From contig OZ220675.1 in assembly GCA_965116325.1 (NCBI GenBank), positions 124,001-188,000 on the forward strand: DNA of 64,000 nucleotides, written 5' to 3'. The stretch comes from JAGWBF01 sp965116325. Its GTDB lineage: Bacteria > Chloroflexota > Dehalococcoidia > Lucifugimonadales > JAGWBF01. Under the pieces are notes generated by a model. The model was not told where the DNA came from, did not search any database, and saw only the letters and a list, made by a program, of their open reading frames with translations. The translations under genes and the position numbers were made by a program. How positions within the stretch are numbered: the first letter of the stretch is position 1; each line of letters starts with the position of its first letter. This document shows, in pieces, positions 50,829-59,758 of this stretch.

Positions 50829-53255
50829 TCAACCCGCCTCATCGTCAGGTGCAATCTCGGGTAAGTCGGTGGCAAGATAGCTGTAGAATTTGGCATCCCA
50901 CCAGCCTCCGTCGATACGCCGGAGGAGGAAATAGTCCACGACTGCATTCCAGGTGCTCTTCTGGGTAAAGGCCTCACAGAAGTACGCTAAGTCCTCCCTG
51001 ACCTCGGTGAATATGCTCTCCTTGGGGCGGTCTTCGTCGGGACGACGGTAGAGTTCCGGGAACCAGATCAAGTTGTGAAGGGGGCCTTCTCGTTCCATCT
51101 GCTGAAGATGAGACTGGTACCTGTTGCCGTGGGGGATCGACAGCAGCAGGGCGGTGAGGGTGGGCTCCTCTTCGATGGGGCTGCAGTACGACCGGTACCC
51201 CGAATCGCCCTCCTTCTTGAAGCACTGGAATTTCAGGGCGCCGGCCTTCTCTTCGTTTCGGACGTACCAGTTGAATGGGTACCAGACCTCGTAGTCCACT
51301 CCCACCACCTGCTCATCCTGGTCTCCCGTAATCACATCCGATTGCAGGGATGCCGCGGTCCTCACCAGGTCCGCGCTCCCTTGGGAATAGACGATCAGCT
51401 CCACCGGGCTATCGTCGTAGCTGTAGTTGGCCCGGAAGGCAACAAAGGCGCTGAATCCCAGCAGGAGTACGCCAATGCCCAGGCCTGCCACCTTCATGTT
51501 CAAGGCCGCCGATGACTGGCGCAAGGGAAGGGTCCAAAGTGCTCCCAGGGCAGTCAAGAGCAAAAGGAGTGCCCAGGTCCGATCCCGGGGACTAAGGCCG
51601 TCCTCAGCTAGGTAAGCTTGAAGAAGGTAGACTCCTCCAGCAATTCCCACAGGCACCAGCACGAACATGGCCACTGGAAGAGGTCTGAGTACCTTCCTCC
51701 AGGGGAGTTCTTCGATCATATCGCCTACGAACTTGGCCGTGAGCAGGATGAAGGGCACAGCAAAGTTGACGACGAGCCATGGCATCCGCTCACCGGCGAT
51801 GGAGTAGATTAAGAAACTGGACACCGCCCAGAAGGAGAGCATCAAGCCCAGGAGTTCGCCCTTCCGGAGGTAGTATAGAACGCCCGCGCTTCCGAACAGC
51901 AGCGGCAGGAACTCGTACACGGAGCCCACCATCACGTAGTAGAACCACGGCTGGTTCGCCCTGGACACTTCGTGCTGGGGAATCCAGTAGGCTAGCCCCT
52001 GCCAAGCTCCCGTGTACAACCCTCCAAACTTGGAGCAAAGGGTCTGGAACAGCCCTCCCACGTCGGCTGCCTGGCATACACTGCCGTGGGATACGAAGGC
52101 CCCAAAGAAGCTGGTATGAAAGGCGGCCCAGATCAGGAAAAATATGCCGGCGCAGACCAGCCAGGTCTTCCAGCGCCAGAGAAGGCCGACGTACGCCGAA
52201 AGGCATAGGGCGCCAAGAATCACTCCAAGGGAGATGACATAACCATGGGGTACAGCGCCGGCGGCTAGGCTGAAAACCCCGTATGCCACGGCGACTACAG
52301 GTGCGAATATGACCAACGGTCTCCAGTGTTTGCGCCCCCATCTGCTGTACTTGATCAGCGCCAGGGGAGCCGCAAAGAGGGCAGCCGTCAGAAGGACGCT
52401 AACGGCTGCAGGCAGAGTAATCACTGGGAAGTTCACAAAGGGGGCTTCCCACACCGGCAGCCCCGTCTCCACCACAGCCGGGGGCCTGACGATGTCGAAC
52501 CCTCCCGACCCTGGCAAGAGGATGATGCCCGCCGACCACAGGGGGAGGGTCAGGGTCACCAAGAGCAGGAGCAGAACGGTGGGTCCCGTGATGTCTTTGA
52601 GTTTCATTCGCCTCAGCATGAGGGGAACGATCTCTGGAGCGCCAATCACGAATAGGGCGACGCCAAAGGTGGCGACCAGGAAATAGGCAGTCTCCTTGGA
52701 AGCAAAGGCGAGGGCCAGCACTGCGGCCAGCAGGTAAAGGTACCGGTCCTTGCCTTCGTTCATGTACCGCCAGAGCAGGATCAGTATGGCTACGGCCCAG
52801 ACAGCCATAAGTATCTCGTTTCGCCCCAGGCGGCTGAGGTAGAGGACCGATGGAGAAAGGGTGAGGAGGACGGCGGCGATCAGCGCGCCCCCCCTTCCGA
52901 TGTAGTCGCGGAAGAAGTAGGGAAGGGCGACCAGGGCGGCGCCAAAGAGGGCGTAGGCAAGGCGTCCGGTGAATTCCGAGTCGGAAAAGAGCTTGAACAT
53001 GAAGGCTGCCAGGTGCACTTGGAAGGGGCCGTGCATCCAGGGGCTGTGGGAGTAACCTTCTCCAACAGCCAATTGCCAGGAGTAGTGAAGGTGCAGGCTT
53101 TCGTCGTAGTGCATGGCCCGGCCGTCCAGACCCCAAAGGCGAAGGACGAGGGCAATCAGGACGATCAGGACAAAGGCCCCGCCGTACCAACCGGGCCTTA
53201 CCCGAAAGAACGGTTGCAGGAGGCCCGATACCAGGATTCTAGCTGCTGACAGCAT
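50829..53255 (-). CDS. Agl23-like membrane glycosyltransferase (TIGR03663 family)
   Basis: This is an 808-aa integral membrane protein with about 14 hydrophobic helices. The early segment LRLWGLDGRAMHYDESLHLHYSWQ contains the acidic D-E pair typical of GT-C enzymes, and RDYIGRGGALIAAVLLTLSPSVLYLSR matches TIGR03663 (flippase activity-associated Agl23). It most likely transfers sugars from lipid carriers on the outer face. It overlaps by 17 bases the DUF2298 gene, and this pair recurs in Chloroflexota and archaea, implying a joint function. The C-terminal 200 residues form an extracytoplasmic domain. Exact sugar and target unknown. Confidence 0.85.
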   Translation of the reverse strand: MLSAARILVSGLLQPFFRVRPGWYGGAFVLIVLIALVLRLWGLDGRAMHYDESLHLHYSWQLAVGEGYSHSPWMHGPFQVHLAAFMFKLFSDSEFTGRLAYALFGAALVALPYFFRDYIGRGGALIAAVLLTLSPSVLYLSRLGRNEILMAVWAVAILILLWRYMNEGKDRYLYLLAAVLALAFASKETAYFLVATFGVALFVIGAPEIVPLMLRRMKLKDITGPTVLLLLLVTLTLPLWSAGIILLPGSGGFDIVRPPAVVETGLPVWEAPFVNFPVITLPAAVSVLLTAALFAAPLALIKYSRWGRKHWRPLVIFAPVVAVAYGVFSLAAGAVPHGYVISLGVILGALCLSAYVGLLWRWKTWLVCAGIFFLIWAAFHTSFFGAFVSHGSVCQAADVGGLFQTLCSKFGGLYTGAWQGLAYWIPQHEVSRANQPWFYYVMVGSVYEFLPLLFGSAGVLYYLRKGELLGLMLSFWAVSSFLIYSIAGERMPWLVVNFAVPFILLTAKFVGDMIEELPWRKVLRPLPVAMFVLVPVGIAGGVYLLQAYLAEDGLSPRDRTWALLLLLTALGALWTLPLRQSSAALNMKVAGLGIGVLLLGFSAFVAFRANYSYDDSPVELIVYSQGSADLVRTAASLQSDVITGDQDEQVVGVDYEVWYPFNWYVRNEEKAGALKFQCFKKEGDSGYRSYCSPIEEEPTLTALLLSIPHGNRYQSHLQQMEREGPLHNLIWFPELYRRPDEDRPKESIFTEVREDLAYFCEAFTQKSTWNAVVDYFLLRRIDGGWWDAKFYSYLATDLPEIAPDDEAG

Positions 53256-55689
53256 CTGTTGCGTCTATAGTCGGAAGCTGCGGGCTGGGCGTGACCTCGT
53301 ATATGGTCACATCACCCTGTTGGAACACGGGGCTCAGGAAGCCGGTGAATCCCGCCAGGTGTTCGGCACCGTAGGAATCCCTTTCTCGTTCTCCTACGTA
53401 CACGTATCGGACCTCGGTATCCTCCAGAAGCATGGCGACGCGCTCCGAGTCGCTGTTGCTGTATATCTCGCGCACCTGCTCTTCTCGCCCTTGGAAAGGC
53501 TCCCGGCTTCCCCGCCACTGGTATTCGTGACTCTTCCAACCCAGCAGCGTGGGAAGGCCGGTGCTCGATGAGATCCGCCCGTAGGCGCTGTAGTCCCGTC
53601 CTACAGCCTCCACCAGCCGACCCTTGGGGGCATCATCCCTGAGCCATATTATGGCATCGTACTCGGCGGATGAGCCTCCGGTCCGCAGAAAGTCCAGTCC
53701 GTCGAGTGTACCACCATCCGGCCCGGAGGTGCGGCCCCAGGCCGCGCCCACGGAATAGTAGGATGATGCTGCTACCAGGACGATGACAACTACTACCCAT
53801 GCATGGGCAGCATGACGCCTCAGCAAGCGTAAAGCTCCCCACGAGGGGGCCCCGGATACTCCGGTCGAGGCTGGGCGGTGGGACAGCACGTAGTAGAAAG
53901 CATAGGCCGAGACGATGCTTAGCAGCAGCCACGACTGGTAGTAAACCTTGAACACTGTGTTCATCCGGTTGCCAAATAGGTCGATGATAAAGAACAGCTC
54001 GACACCAGCCAGGAGGAACAGCCCCAAGCTCAGCAGGACCACACATAATTGGGGTACAGGATCGGCGCCCCTGTTCGCTCTTCTCAGGAGGGTGTATGAA
54101 GCCAGTATGATGGCGATTATGGCGGGGAGGAGCTTGAGGAAGCGAGTGCCTATGTCCCCCGCATGGTCAACGAAGGCATTGACCTCCTCTTTTCCAAGCA
54201 GGTGGAGTCCCAGCCACAGCCCCAGTGCCTGGACAGCCGCCCAGAGGAGGAAGGGCAGCAACGTCAAGCTAGCGATTATGGACAGATGCAGCGTATCCGG
54301 CCTCCAGGTGGTGAAAGTGTGCCACAGGTGCTTGACCAGAAAGCCGCTGGCCATGGCGAAGAGGGGGCCCCATATCAGGAAGAAAAAGAAGGGGCGCGTG
54401 TTGTAATCGCCCAATGGCGATACCCCCGATGCCTGGGTGTCCAGGGACAGATAGAAGGGCAGGAATAGAAGCGATGACGCTGCAAGGATCGGCAGGCCGA
54501 TGGCAAAGGTTGTTTTCCAGACTCTAAGCGCATCGCCGGACCAGTCGAAGTTGCTTTTGAGCAAAACCAGGATGACAAACACCAACGCGAACACGGGATA
54601 GTCCCAGGTGTTGATGAAAGCTAGGGATCCCAGGGCCAAAGCGATGGCTGCCGATTCCAGAGGGTTGGTAAGCACCCAGCGGGGTCCGGCCTTCTTGTCG
54701 TTGCAGAAGTAGTTGAGGCCCAGGGCGACCACGACGATCAGGAAGGGCAGGGCTAGCATATGGGCGTGGAGGTCCCCCAGGAGGAAGCTGAAGAAGGGGA
54801 ACTCGGTGATGGTGTAGTCCAGGCTGGCGCCATCAACAACAGTATCTATCACCCGGGTGCCTCGCCACCACCACCAGTGATCGTCGGGAAACAGGCCCGC
54901 ATCGGCCGTGGGGTTGCCTGTCAGGCCCTTGATGGACACCCATTGCCAGAAACCCTCGGACCCCCAGCCTCGTGCATGAACGAACTCCAGCACTCCTTGC
55001 AGATGCGCCACCAGGCACAACAGGAGCGGGGCCGCCAAAGCGAACAAAGCCGCCTTCCTCATGGTTGCTCCCGACAGGCGCACCATGTTGTACACGAGCG
55101 AGAATGCCCCGGCGGCAACCATGGCCGGGAAGAGGGCCACGGCAAGGTTGTACGAGATGTTGGATGGTATGGCCGTCAGCTTGGTGAGAAAGGCTATGGT
55201 GATGTGCCCGAAGTAGTAGTAGCTGATGGAGTGGCCGGCCAACCATGGGTCTTCGGGCGGGAAGTAGCTGGTCTGAAGGATGGCGTTTATGAACAGGAAA
55301 TCCATCGGCTTTTCGGTGTGGTTGATGGCAGGCGCGCCCAAGACCACCGTGAGCCACAAAAAGAAGAAGCCCAGGAAGACCGCCTCGCCGGCGATCAGGA
55401 GATATCGCTGCTCGTAGAGGAACGCCCTGATCTCGCGCCAGTGCCTCTTAGCCACGTAGCCCGATGCTAGGGCGATGGCGGCTATGATGCCGATGATTCC
55501 CCATTGGGAGTTAGGGACGATGTGGGCAAGGCTCAGCACCCAAAGGGCATAGGACCCAAGCAGAAGGGCGAAGGGCTTGGCAAGAAGAAAGCCACGATCG
55601 GGAAGGCGCCGGAACAAGAAGAATAGCAAGGGGAAGGCGAGCAGCCCCAGGGCCTCGATTGCAAAGAGCCAGATAAGAACGTCGGTCAC
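53239..55689 (-). CDS. DUF2298 / Chlor_Arch_YYY membrane protein (TIGR03662)
   Basis: This is an 816-aa membrane protein with about 16 helices and a GTG start. The sequence YYYFGHITIAFLTKLTAIPSNISYNLAVALFPA, split by charged loops, is the YYY region. DLHAHMLALPFLIVVVALG and FGNRMNTVFKVYYQSWLLLS are other family landmarks, and the last 150 residues form an outer domain (AEYDAIIWLRDDAPKGRLVEA). DUF2298 proteins are predicted GT-C-like transferases. It is transcribed with the Agl23-like gene. Substrate and product are unknown. Confidence 0.85.
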   Translation of the reverse strand: MTDVLIWLFAIEALGLLAFPLLFFLFRRLPDRGFLLAKPFALLLGSYALWVLSLAHIVPNSQWGIIGIIAAIALASGYVAKRHWREIRAFLYEQRYLLIAGEAVFLGFFFLWLTVVLGAPAINHTEKPMDFLFINAILQTSYFPPEDPWLAGHSISYYYFGHITIAFLTKLTAIPSNISYNLAVALFPAMVAAGAFSLVYNMVRLSGATMRKAALFALAAPLLLCLVAHLQGVLEFVHARGWGSEGFWQWVSIKGLTGNPTADAGLFPDDHWWWWRGTRVIDTVVDGASLDYTITEFPFFSFLLGDLHAHMLALPFLIVVVALGLNYFCNDKKAGPRWVLTNPLESAAIALALGSLAFINTWDYPVFALVFVILVLLKSNFDWSGDALRVWKTTFAIGLPILAASSLLFLPFYLSLDTQASGVSPLGDYNTRPFFFFLIWGPLFAMASGFLVKHLWHTFTTWRPDTLHLSIIASLTLLPFLLWAAVQALGLWLGLHLLGKEEVNAFVDHAGDIGTRFLKLLPAIIAIILASYTLLRRANRGADPVPQLCVVLLSLGLFLLAGVELFFIIDLFGNRMNTVFKVYYQSWLLLSIVSAYAFYYVLSHRPASTGVSGAPSWGALRLLRRHAAHAWVVVVIVLVAASSYYSVGAAWGRTSGPDGGTLDGLDFLRTGGSSAEYDAIIWLRDDAPKGRLVEAVGRDYSAYGRISSSTGLPTLLGWKSHEYQWRGSREPFQGREEQVREIYSNSDSERVAMLLEDTEVRYVYVGERERDSYGAEHLAGFTGFLSPVFQQGDVTIYEVTPSPQLPTIDATDAVSS

Positions 55690-55731
55690 GGGGCGGTTGT
55701 CGTTAGCTGAAGATCATTCTTGGGGTCGGCC

Positions 55732-56691
55732 TTAGGCGGGCACAGGCTCCAGCAGCGCCTCCACAAATTCCCTGGCGTCGAAGGGGGCGATGTCTTCCAC
55801 CTGCTCCCCTGTTCCGATAAACAGGATGGGCAGATGCAGCTCGTTGTGTATGGCCAGCACAATCCCGCCGCGGGCTGTGCCGTCCAGCTTGGCGAGGAAC
55901 ACGCCGGTGCACCCTGCTGCCTCGGTGAACGTCCTCGCCTGGGACAGCCCGTTGTAGCCCGTAGTGGCATCCAGCACGAGGAGCACCTGGTGGGGGGCGG
56001 ACTGGTCCTGCCTGCCCAGGATACGGTGTATCTTCCTGAGCTCTTCCATCAGGTTGGACTTGGTATGAAGGCGGCCGGCGGTATCGATGATCAGCACGTC
56101 AACGCCCCGGGACTTGGCTGCCTGATAAGCATCGTAGGCCACGGCGCCGGGGTCCGCCCCCGCTTGGTGGCTTATGACATCGACGCCGATCCTGGAGCCC
56201 AGGACGTGTAACTGTTCGCTTGCGGCTGCGCGAAAGGTGTCTGCCGCACCGATCAGTACTTTCTTGCCCTCTTCCTGGAACCGGTGGGCCAGCTTGGCTA
56301 TGCTAGTGGTTTTGCCGACCCCATTGACCCCTACAACCAGGATCACGTAAGGCGAGCCGCCCTCAGTGGAGTCGTCCCAAGCAGTATCCGCTCCGTCATC
56401 GGAGAGGGAAGCAGCCAGCTCCTCCTTCAGGTGGTCGAGGACCTGCTGAGGTCTGTCGAGATGATCCTGCCCGGCCTTGGCCCTAAGCCTGGCAATGAGG
56501 TCCAGGGATGTTTCAACGCCAAGATCGGCGGAGACCAATATCTCTTCCAGTTCATCCCACAGCTCATTCCCTGGCCCCGATGCGCGGAGCACACCCATGA
56601 TTTTGCCGAACCAGGTTTCCCTGGTGCGGCGCACCCCTTCCTCGGTGCGCTGCTTATTCTTGGACGGGTCCTTCTTGAAGAGATTCAGCAT
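55732..56691 (-). CDS. ftsY: Signal recognition particle receptor FtsY
   Basis: FtsY is the membrane-associated GTPase that docks SRP-ribosome complexes, 319 aa. It has the short N-domain (WDELEEILVSADLGVETSLDLI) and the G domain with GVNGVGKTTSIAKLA, DTAGRLHTKSNLMEEL, LAKLDGTARGG and GTGEQVEDIAPFDAREFVEALL. The acidic A-domain is almost absent, typical of many non-proteobacteria. It starts six bases after the rnc stop, and the rnc-ftsY order is common. Confidence 0.97.
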   Translation of the reverse strand: MLNLFKKDPSKNKQRTEEGVRRTRETWFGKIMGVLRASGPGNELWDELEEILVSADLGVETSLDLIARLRAKAGQDHLDRPQQVLDHLKEELAASLSDDGADTAWDDSTEGGSPYVILVVGVNGVGKTTSIAKLAHRFQEEGKKVLIGAADTFRAAASEQLHVLGSRIGVDVISHQAGADPGAVAYDAYQAAKSRGVDVLIIDTAGRLHTKSNLMEELRKIHRILGRQDQSAPHQVLLVLDATTGYNGLSQARTFTEAAGCTGVFLAKLDGTARGGIVLAIHNELHLPILFIGTGEQVEDIAPFDAREFVEALLEPVPA

Positions 56692-56697
56692 GAATAA

Positions 56698-57420
56698 CTA
56701 GCTCGATCCCCGTTCCATGCCAGCCTGCATGGATCCCAATCTGTCGAGGGCCTGGAGGGCCGCTTCTTTTTCTGCATCCAGCTTTCTGGCGCCCCGCCCC
56801 CGGCCCATCGGTTCACCGTTCATCAGCACTTCTACCTCGAAGGACTTGGCGTGGTCGGGGCCTTCGGCGCTCACCAGCTGGTACTGGGGCGTCGCCTTGC
56901 TCATCTGCTGCACGAGCTCCTGGAGCTTGGACTTGGGGTCCTGGGGAATGCCCTCGACGAGAAGGTGGTCGGCGTCTTTCCCAAGAGCATCGGTTACGAA
57001 GCGCCGGGCGGCATCGAACCCTGCATCTACCCAGATGGCCCCTACCACAGCCTCAAAGGACGCCGCCAGGATGGAGTCCCGGTCATTGCCCCCTGTGGCT
57101 GCTTCACCCCTGCCCAGCTTGAGGTAGAGGCCAAGGTCGAACCTGCGGGCAATGTTGGCGAGGGTGGGACCCTGGACCAGCGAGGATCGCAGGCGGGTCA
57201 GGTCACCCTCTGTTAGAGAAGGCTGCCTGTGGAACAGGTCCCAAGCCACGCACGCTCCAAGCACCGAATCGCCCAGGAACTCCAAGCGGTCATAGGACTC
57301 TGCAGGTCCCTGGTCGACGCCTAGCTCGTTTGAGTAAGAGGGGTGGACCAGCGCCTGCTCCAACAACCTGCGGTTCCGAAACCTGATGCCCAGTTTTTGT
57401 TCCAGGGGATGTTGCTGCAA
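56698..57420 (-). CDS. rnc: Ribonuclease III
   Basis: RNase III cuts double-stranded RNA in rRNA and mRNA processing, 240 aa. The catalytic signature reads ESYDRLEFLGDSVL and the second acidic site FEAVVGAIWVD. A complete double-stranded-RNA-binding domain follows (DPKSKLQELVQQ, then KSFEVEVLMNGEPMGRGRGARK). I take the TTG at 57420 (LQQHPLEQKLGIRF); the open frame continues through the selenoprotein gene upstream, which is read in another frame. No clear ribosome site is present, suggesting coupling to the upstream gene. Confidence 0.9.
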   Translation of the reverse strand: MQQHPLEQKLGIRFRNRRLLEQALVHPSYSNELGVDQGPAESYDRLEFLGDSVLGACVAWDLFHRQPSLTEGDLTRLRSSLVQGPTLANIARRFDLGLYLKLGRGEAATGGNDRDSILAASFEAVVGAIWVDAGFDAARRFVTDALGKDADHLLVEGIPQDPKSKLQELVQQMSKATPQYQLVSAEGPDHAKSFEVEVLMNGEPMGRGRGARKLDAEKEAALQALDRLGSMQAGMERGSS

Positions 57421-57430
57421 GGGAGGAATC

Positions 57431-58060
57431 TTAGTCGAATACTCCCCTGGGCCATGGGGGTTGAGGCCGCTTGACCTCGGCAACCCATTTCCACCGCCCC
57501 ATAACGCCGGATATCTCCTCGAACATGGGCACAGCTTCCTCTTCGGGAGGGTTGTAGGTCTTGAGGAAGGCGGTGTTGCCATTGGGGAAGATGAAGGTGG
57601 GGACACCGAACACACCGTACTGGTCAACAGCTTCCGTGTGGCTCTCGCCCACATCTTTCATGATACTGTCGTCGGCCAGGTCTTCCCGGAAGCGGGCCAT
57701 GTCCAGCCCCACGCCCTCGGCGATCTCCAGGACGACCTCCATGTCTGAGAGGTCCCGTCGATCCTCGTGCCTGGCCTTCAGCATGGCCAGTTGGAACTCG
57801 TCGAACTGCTTCTGGCCCTGCCGTTGGGCAGCGGCGCCTGCCCGGAATGCCGTGAGTCCCAGGGTTGGAGAGTCCTCAGTCTGCTCCCAAGCCTTCCATT
57901 CAGAACCTTCCTGGCTGTTGATCTGCGCCAGCATGAAGGGCTTCCAGTCGATGTCTATCTCTTCTCCGTAGGACTTCTTCACGTTCGCAAGCCACATGGC
58001 TGCGTTGTATACGTAGGGTCAACGAAAATCGTAGTAGGCTTTTACCTTGAAGGGCTCCAT
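57431..58060 (-). CDS. DsbA-family thioredoxin-fold protein, candidate selenoprotein (UPYV)
   Basis: From the ATG at 58060, preceded by a perfect AGGAGGTGA, the frame reads MEPFKVKAYYDFR, then TGA at 58021-58019, then PYVYNAAMWLANV, for 209 aa in all. Relatives of this DsbA / hydroxychromene-carboxylate-isomerase-like group have RCPYV here, so TGA stands at the single catalytic Cys. The rest is complete: a helical insertion (ARHEDRRDLSDMEVVLEIAEG), and the cis-proline loop GVPTFIF. A SECIS-like hairpin with a bulged U follows the TGA. Without recoding, only an internal start at 57997 would remain and the active site would be lost. No signal peptide is evident. Confidence 0.83.
57981..58014 (-). 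promoter_or_regulatory. Candidate bacterial SECIS element of the UPYV gene
   Basis: Five bases past the TGA, ACGT (58014-58011) pairs with ACGT (57984-57981). The upper stem CGCAGCC (58004-57998) pairs with GGCU and GCG (57993-57986) around one bulged U (57989), closing an AUGU loop 22-25 bases past the TGA. A bulged U and a loop G are features of the fdhF SECIS; the loop G is third, not first or second. Confidence 0.55.
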
Positions 58061-58142
58061 CGCTCACCTCCTCGTTCCAGCGGATTCTACTTACGCCTTC
58101 GCAGCGTTGTCAATCTGGACCGAACGTACATGAGGGCGGGTT

Positions 58143-58451
58143 CTAGATGCGCTCGTAGATGATCCGGGAGCGGTTCTTGGTGAAGGGACGGATCTTCGGC
58201 GCCCACTCTCCCACGTCGGAAGCCTCCCTGAAGGCGTCGCTTTCGGGCACATCGGCGTTCTCGACCTCGTAGATCGCCACGTACTTGGGCGCCCCCTCGG
58301 TGGTCGTCTTGAACCTGGCCGCATCGATGACTCCGGGCACCTGGAGGAGGATGGGGATGTGCTCTTCATCATAGACCCGGTTGAAATCGGCCTCTTTGTC
58401 CTCATCTATGTCCATCATCACCACGAACAGGCACTTCATGTCTGTAAGCAT
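58143..58451 (-). CDS. Small ferredoxin-like-fold (dimeric alpha-beta barrel) protein
   Basis: This 102-aa protein has the pattern of the dimeric alpha-beta barrel group: KCLFVVMMDIDEDKEADFNRVYDEEHIPILLQVPGV then a second strand KYVAIYEVENADV. Relatives include DUF4286 and EthD-like proteins. GGGAGG eight bases before ATG 58451 sets the start; an internal ATG at 58439 is possible. It lies between the selenoprotein candidate and the CcdA-like gene on the same strand, about 60-80 bases from each, and may be cotranscribed. Function unknown. Confidence 0.75.
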   Translation of the reverse strand: MLTDMKCLFVVMMDIDEDKEADFNRVYDEEHIPILLQVPGVIDAARFKTTTEGAPKYVAIYEVENADVPESDAFREASDVGEWAPKIRPFTKNRSRIIYERI

Positions 58452-58513
58452 CTTGTGAACCTCCCTTTGGAATCTGTGCTGGTGTTGCCTTGCTGGTTAA
58501 GGGACAGGGGTCT

Positions 58514-59401
58514 CTAGTCCTCCGGGGACTCGGCTGCCGTCTCTGAAACCTGCCTCCTGGCAGCTTCGACCTCGGTCCTGCCAAGGAATAGGGACAGGTA
58601 TGCGGGAAGGAGGGCAAAGCCGCAAGGATTTATGGTAGCGATCATGCCCGCTCCAAAGGCGTGGGCCACGGGCAGGGCTGAAATGAACGATTCCCCGTTG
58701 TTCGAAACACGGCCTATGACCTCCTCCACGAAGGTCTCTGAACCCGGAATGAGGGGGATGTGCTCTCCTAGTCCTCCTATGGTGAGCCAGTAGGCGACAA
58801 TAAAGAGCCCTGCCACGATCACCAGGATGGGAGTGAGGCGCTCCACCCAGGGCATCAGTTTCTTTACATAATCGTTGACAGCCCCTTTGAACAGAGCGGT
58901 GCTGATCGTCAAGACCATGAGCACCGTCCCCATGCCGAGGGCGTAGGTCACGAAGCGGAGCAAGCCGGTCAAATACTCGCCCGCCACCAAGGCGCCGACT
59001 GCGACTGACAGGAAGATAGGCAGGGCGCAGCTCAGGGAGGCTATTCCGTAGGCAATGCCGAAAAGGAAGAAGGCCTTCAGGCTGCTGGACCTGCCGGGAT
59101 CGATCCTGGCGGCAAGGCGCTGGGCGGCGCCCGAGTAGATCTTGTTGCGGGTTACCAGCAGCCATATGCCCAATAGGGTGAGCACCACCCCGATGACCAG
59201 CCCTGCCCAGTCCATGGCATCGGTGAGGAAGTTGCCCCCGACAGCGATTATCAGCCCGACGATGCCGAACATTAGCACCAGCCCTGCCGTAACCACGATT
59301 GAGAGGACACCTGCCGGTAGGAGCCTTTCCCGGCTAAAGCGTACCGCCCGTGGGAACATGTCCCTGCTGAAGCGTGACGTCTGTTCTGCCTGCACTCTCA
59401 C
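58514..59401 (-). CDS. CcdA-like thiol-disulfide transporter with permuted helix order
   Basis: This is a six-helix membrane protein of the CcdA/DsbD family, which moves electrons across the membrane to outer thioredoxins. The middle has FFLFGIAYGIASLSCALPIFL with the second redox Cys. The segment that normally opens the family, GAGMIATINPCGFALLPAYL with the first redox Cys, is here at the C-terminus (last 50 residues). An extra outer loop (IPGSETFVEEVIGRVSNNG) precedes it. The order is thus helices 2-6 then 1. Both Cys are kept. The start is uncertain: GTG at 59401, ATG at 59359 or an upstream GTG at 59494. It lies near a DsbA-family gene. Confidence 0.7.
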   Translation of the reverse strand: MRVQAEQTSRFSRDMFPRAVRFSRERLLPAGVLSIVVTAGLVLMFGIVGLIIAVGGNFLTDAMDWAGLVIGVVLTLLGIWLLVTRNKIYSGAAQRLAARIDPGRSSSLKAFFLFGIAYGIASLSCALPIFLSVAVGALVAGEYLTGLLRFVTYALGMGTVLMVLTISTALFKGAVNDYVKKLMPWVERLTPILVIVAGLFIVAYWLTIGGLGEHIPLIPGSETFVEEVIGRVSNNGESFISALPVAHAFGAGMIATINPCGFALLPAYLSLFLGRTEVEAARRQVSETAAESPED

Positions 59402-59694
59402 TATCCCTCTGGATTCGTTTCGTCGACGGGGAGTTGGGTGCATCCGAAATGATAGATGCACCGGCTGCTCTCCTACGTCTAATGATATGCGCACTACCAG
59501 CCGGTAAACAAGGGATAGTCAGAGATATCCCACCGCAGGCCGTGGCGGGATTGAGCAATATCCAACTTTGTATGACGTGACAAGATAAACTTGTTCGGTG
59601 GTACCTAGGGGGCTAGAATGACTGCCGCCGTAGGCATGACGCAACCCAGTTTGTCTGTTCGCATACCAGCATAGATGACAGTCCACCGCTCTCA

Positions 59695-59733
59695 CGAAGG
59701 AGGCAATTCCCGAGAAACTCTCAGGATCGACAG
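59695..59733 (+). promoter_or_regulatory. Glycine-riboswitch-like 3' half
   Basis: CGAAGGAGGCAA followed by GAAACTCTCAGG closely resembles the 3' half of the glycine aptamer (CGAAGGAGCAA ... CTCTCAGG). I do not find a matching GAGAG partner upstream, so the 5' half is missing or unrecognisable. The rest of the 59402-59758 gap holds no gene I can support. The downstream gene is not an evident glycine gene. Confidence 0.3.
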
Positions 59734-59758
59734 CCTTAACTACTGAGGAGACAGCACG

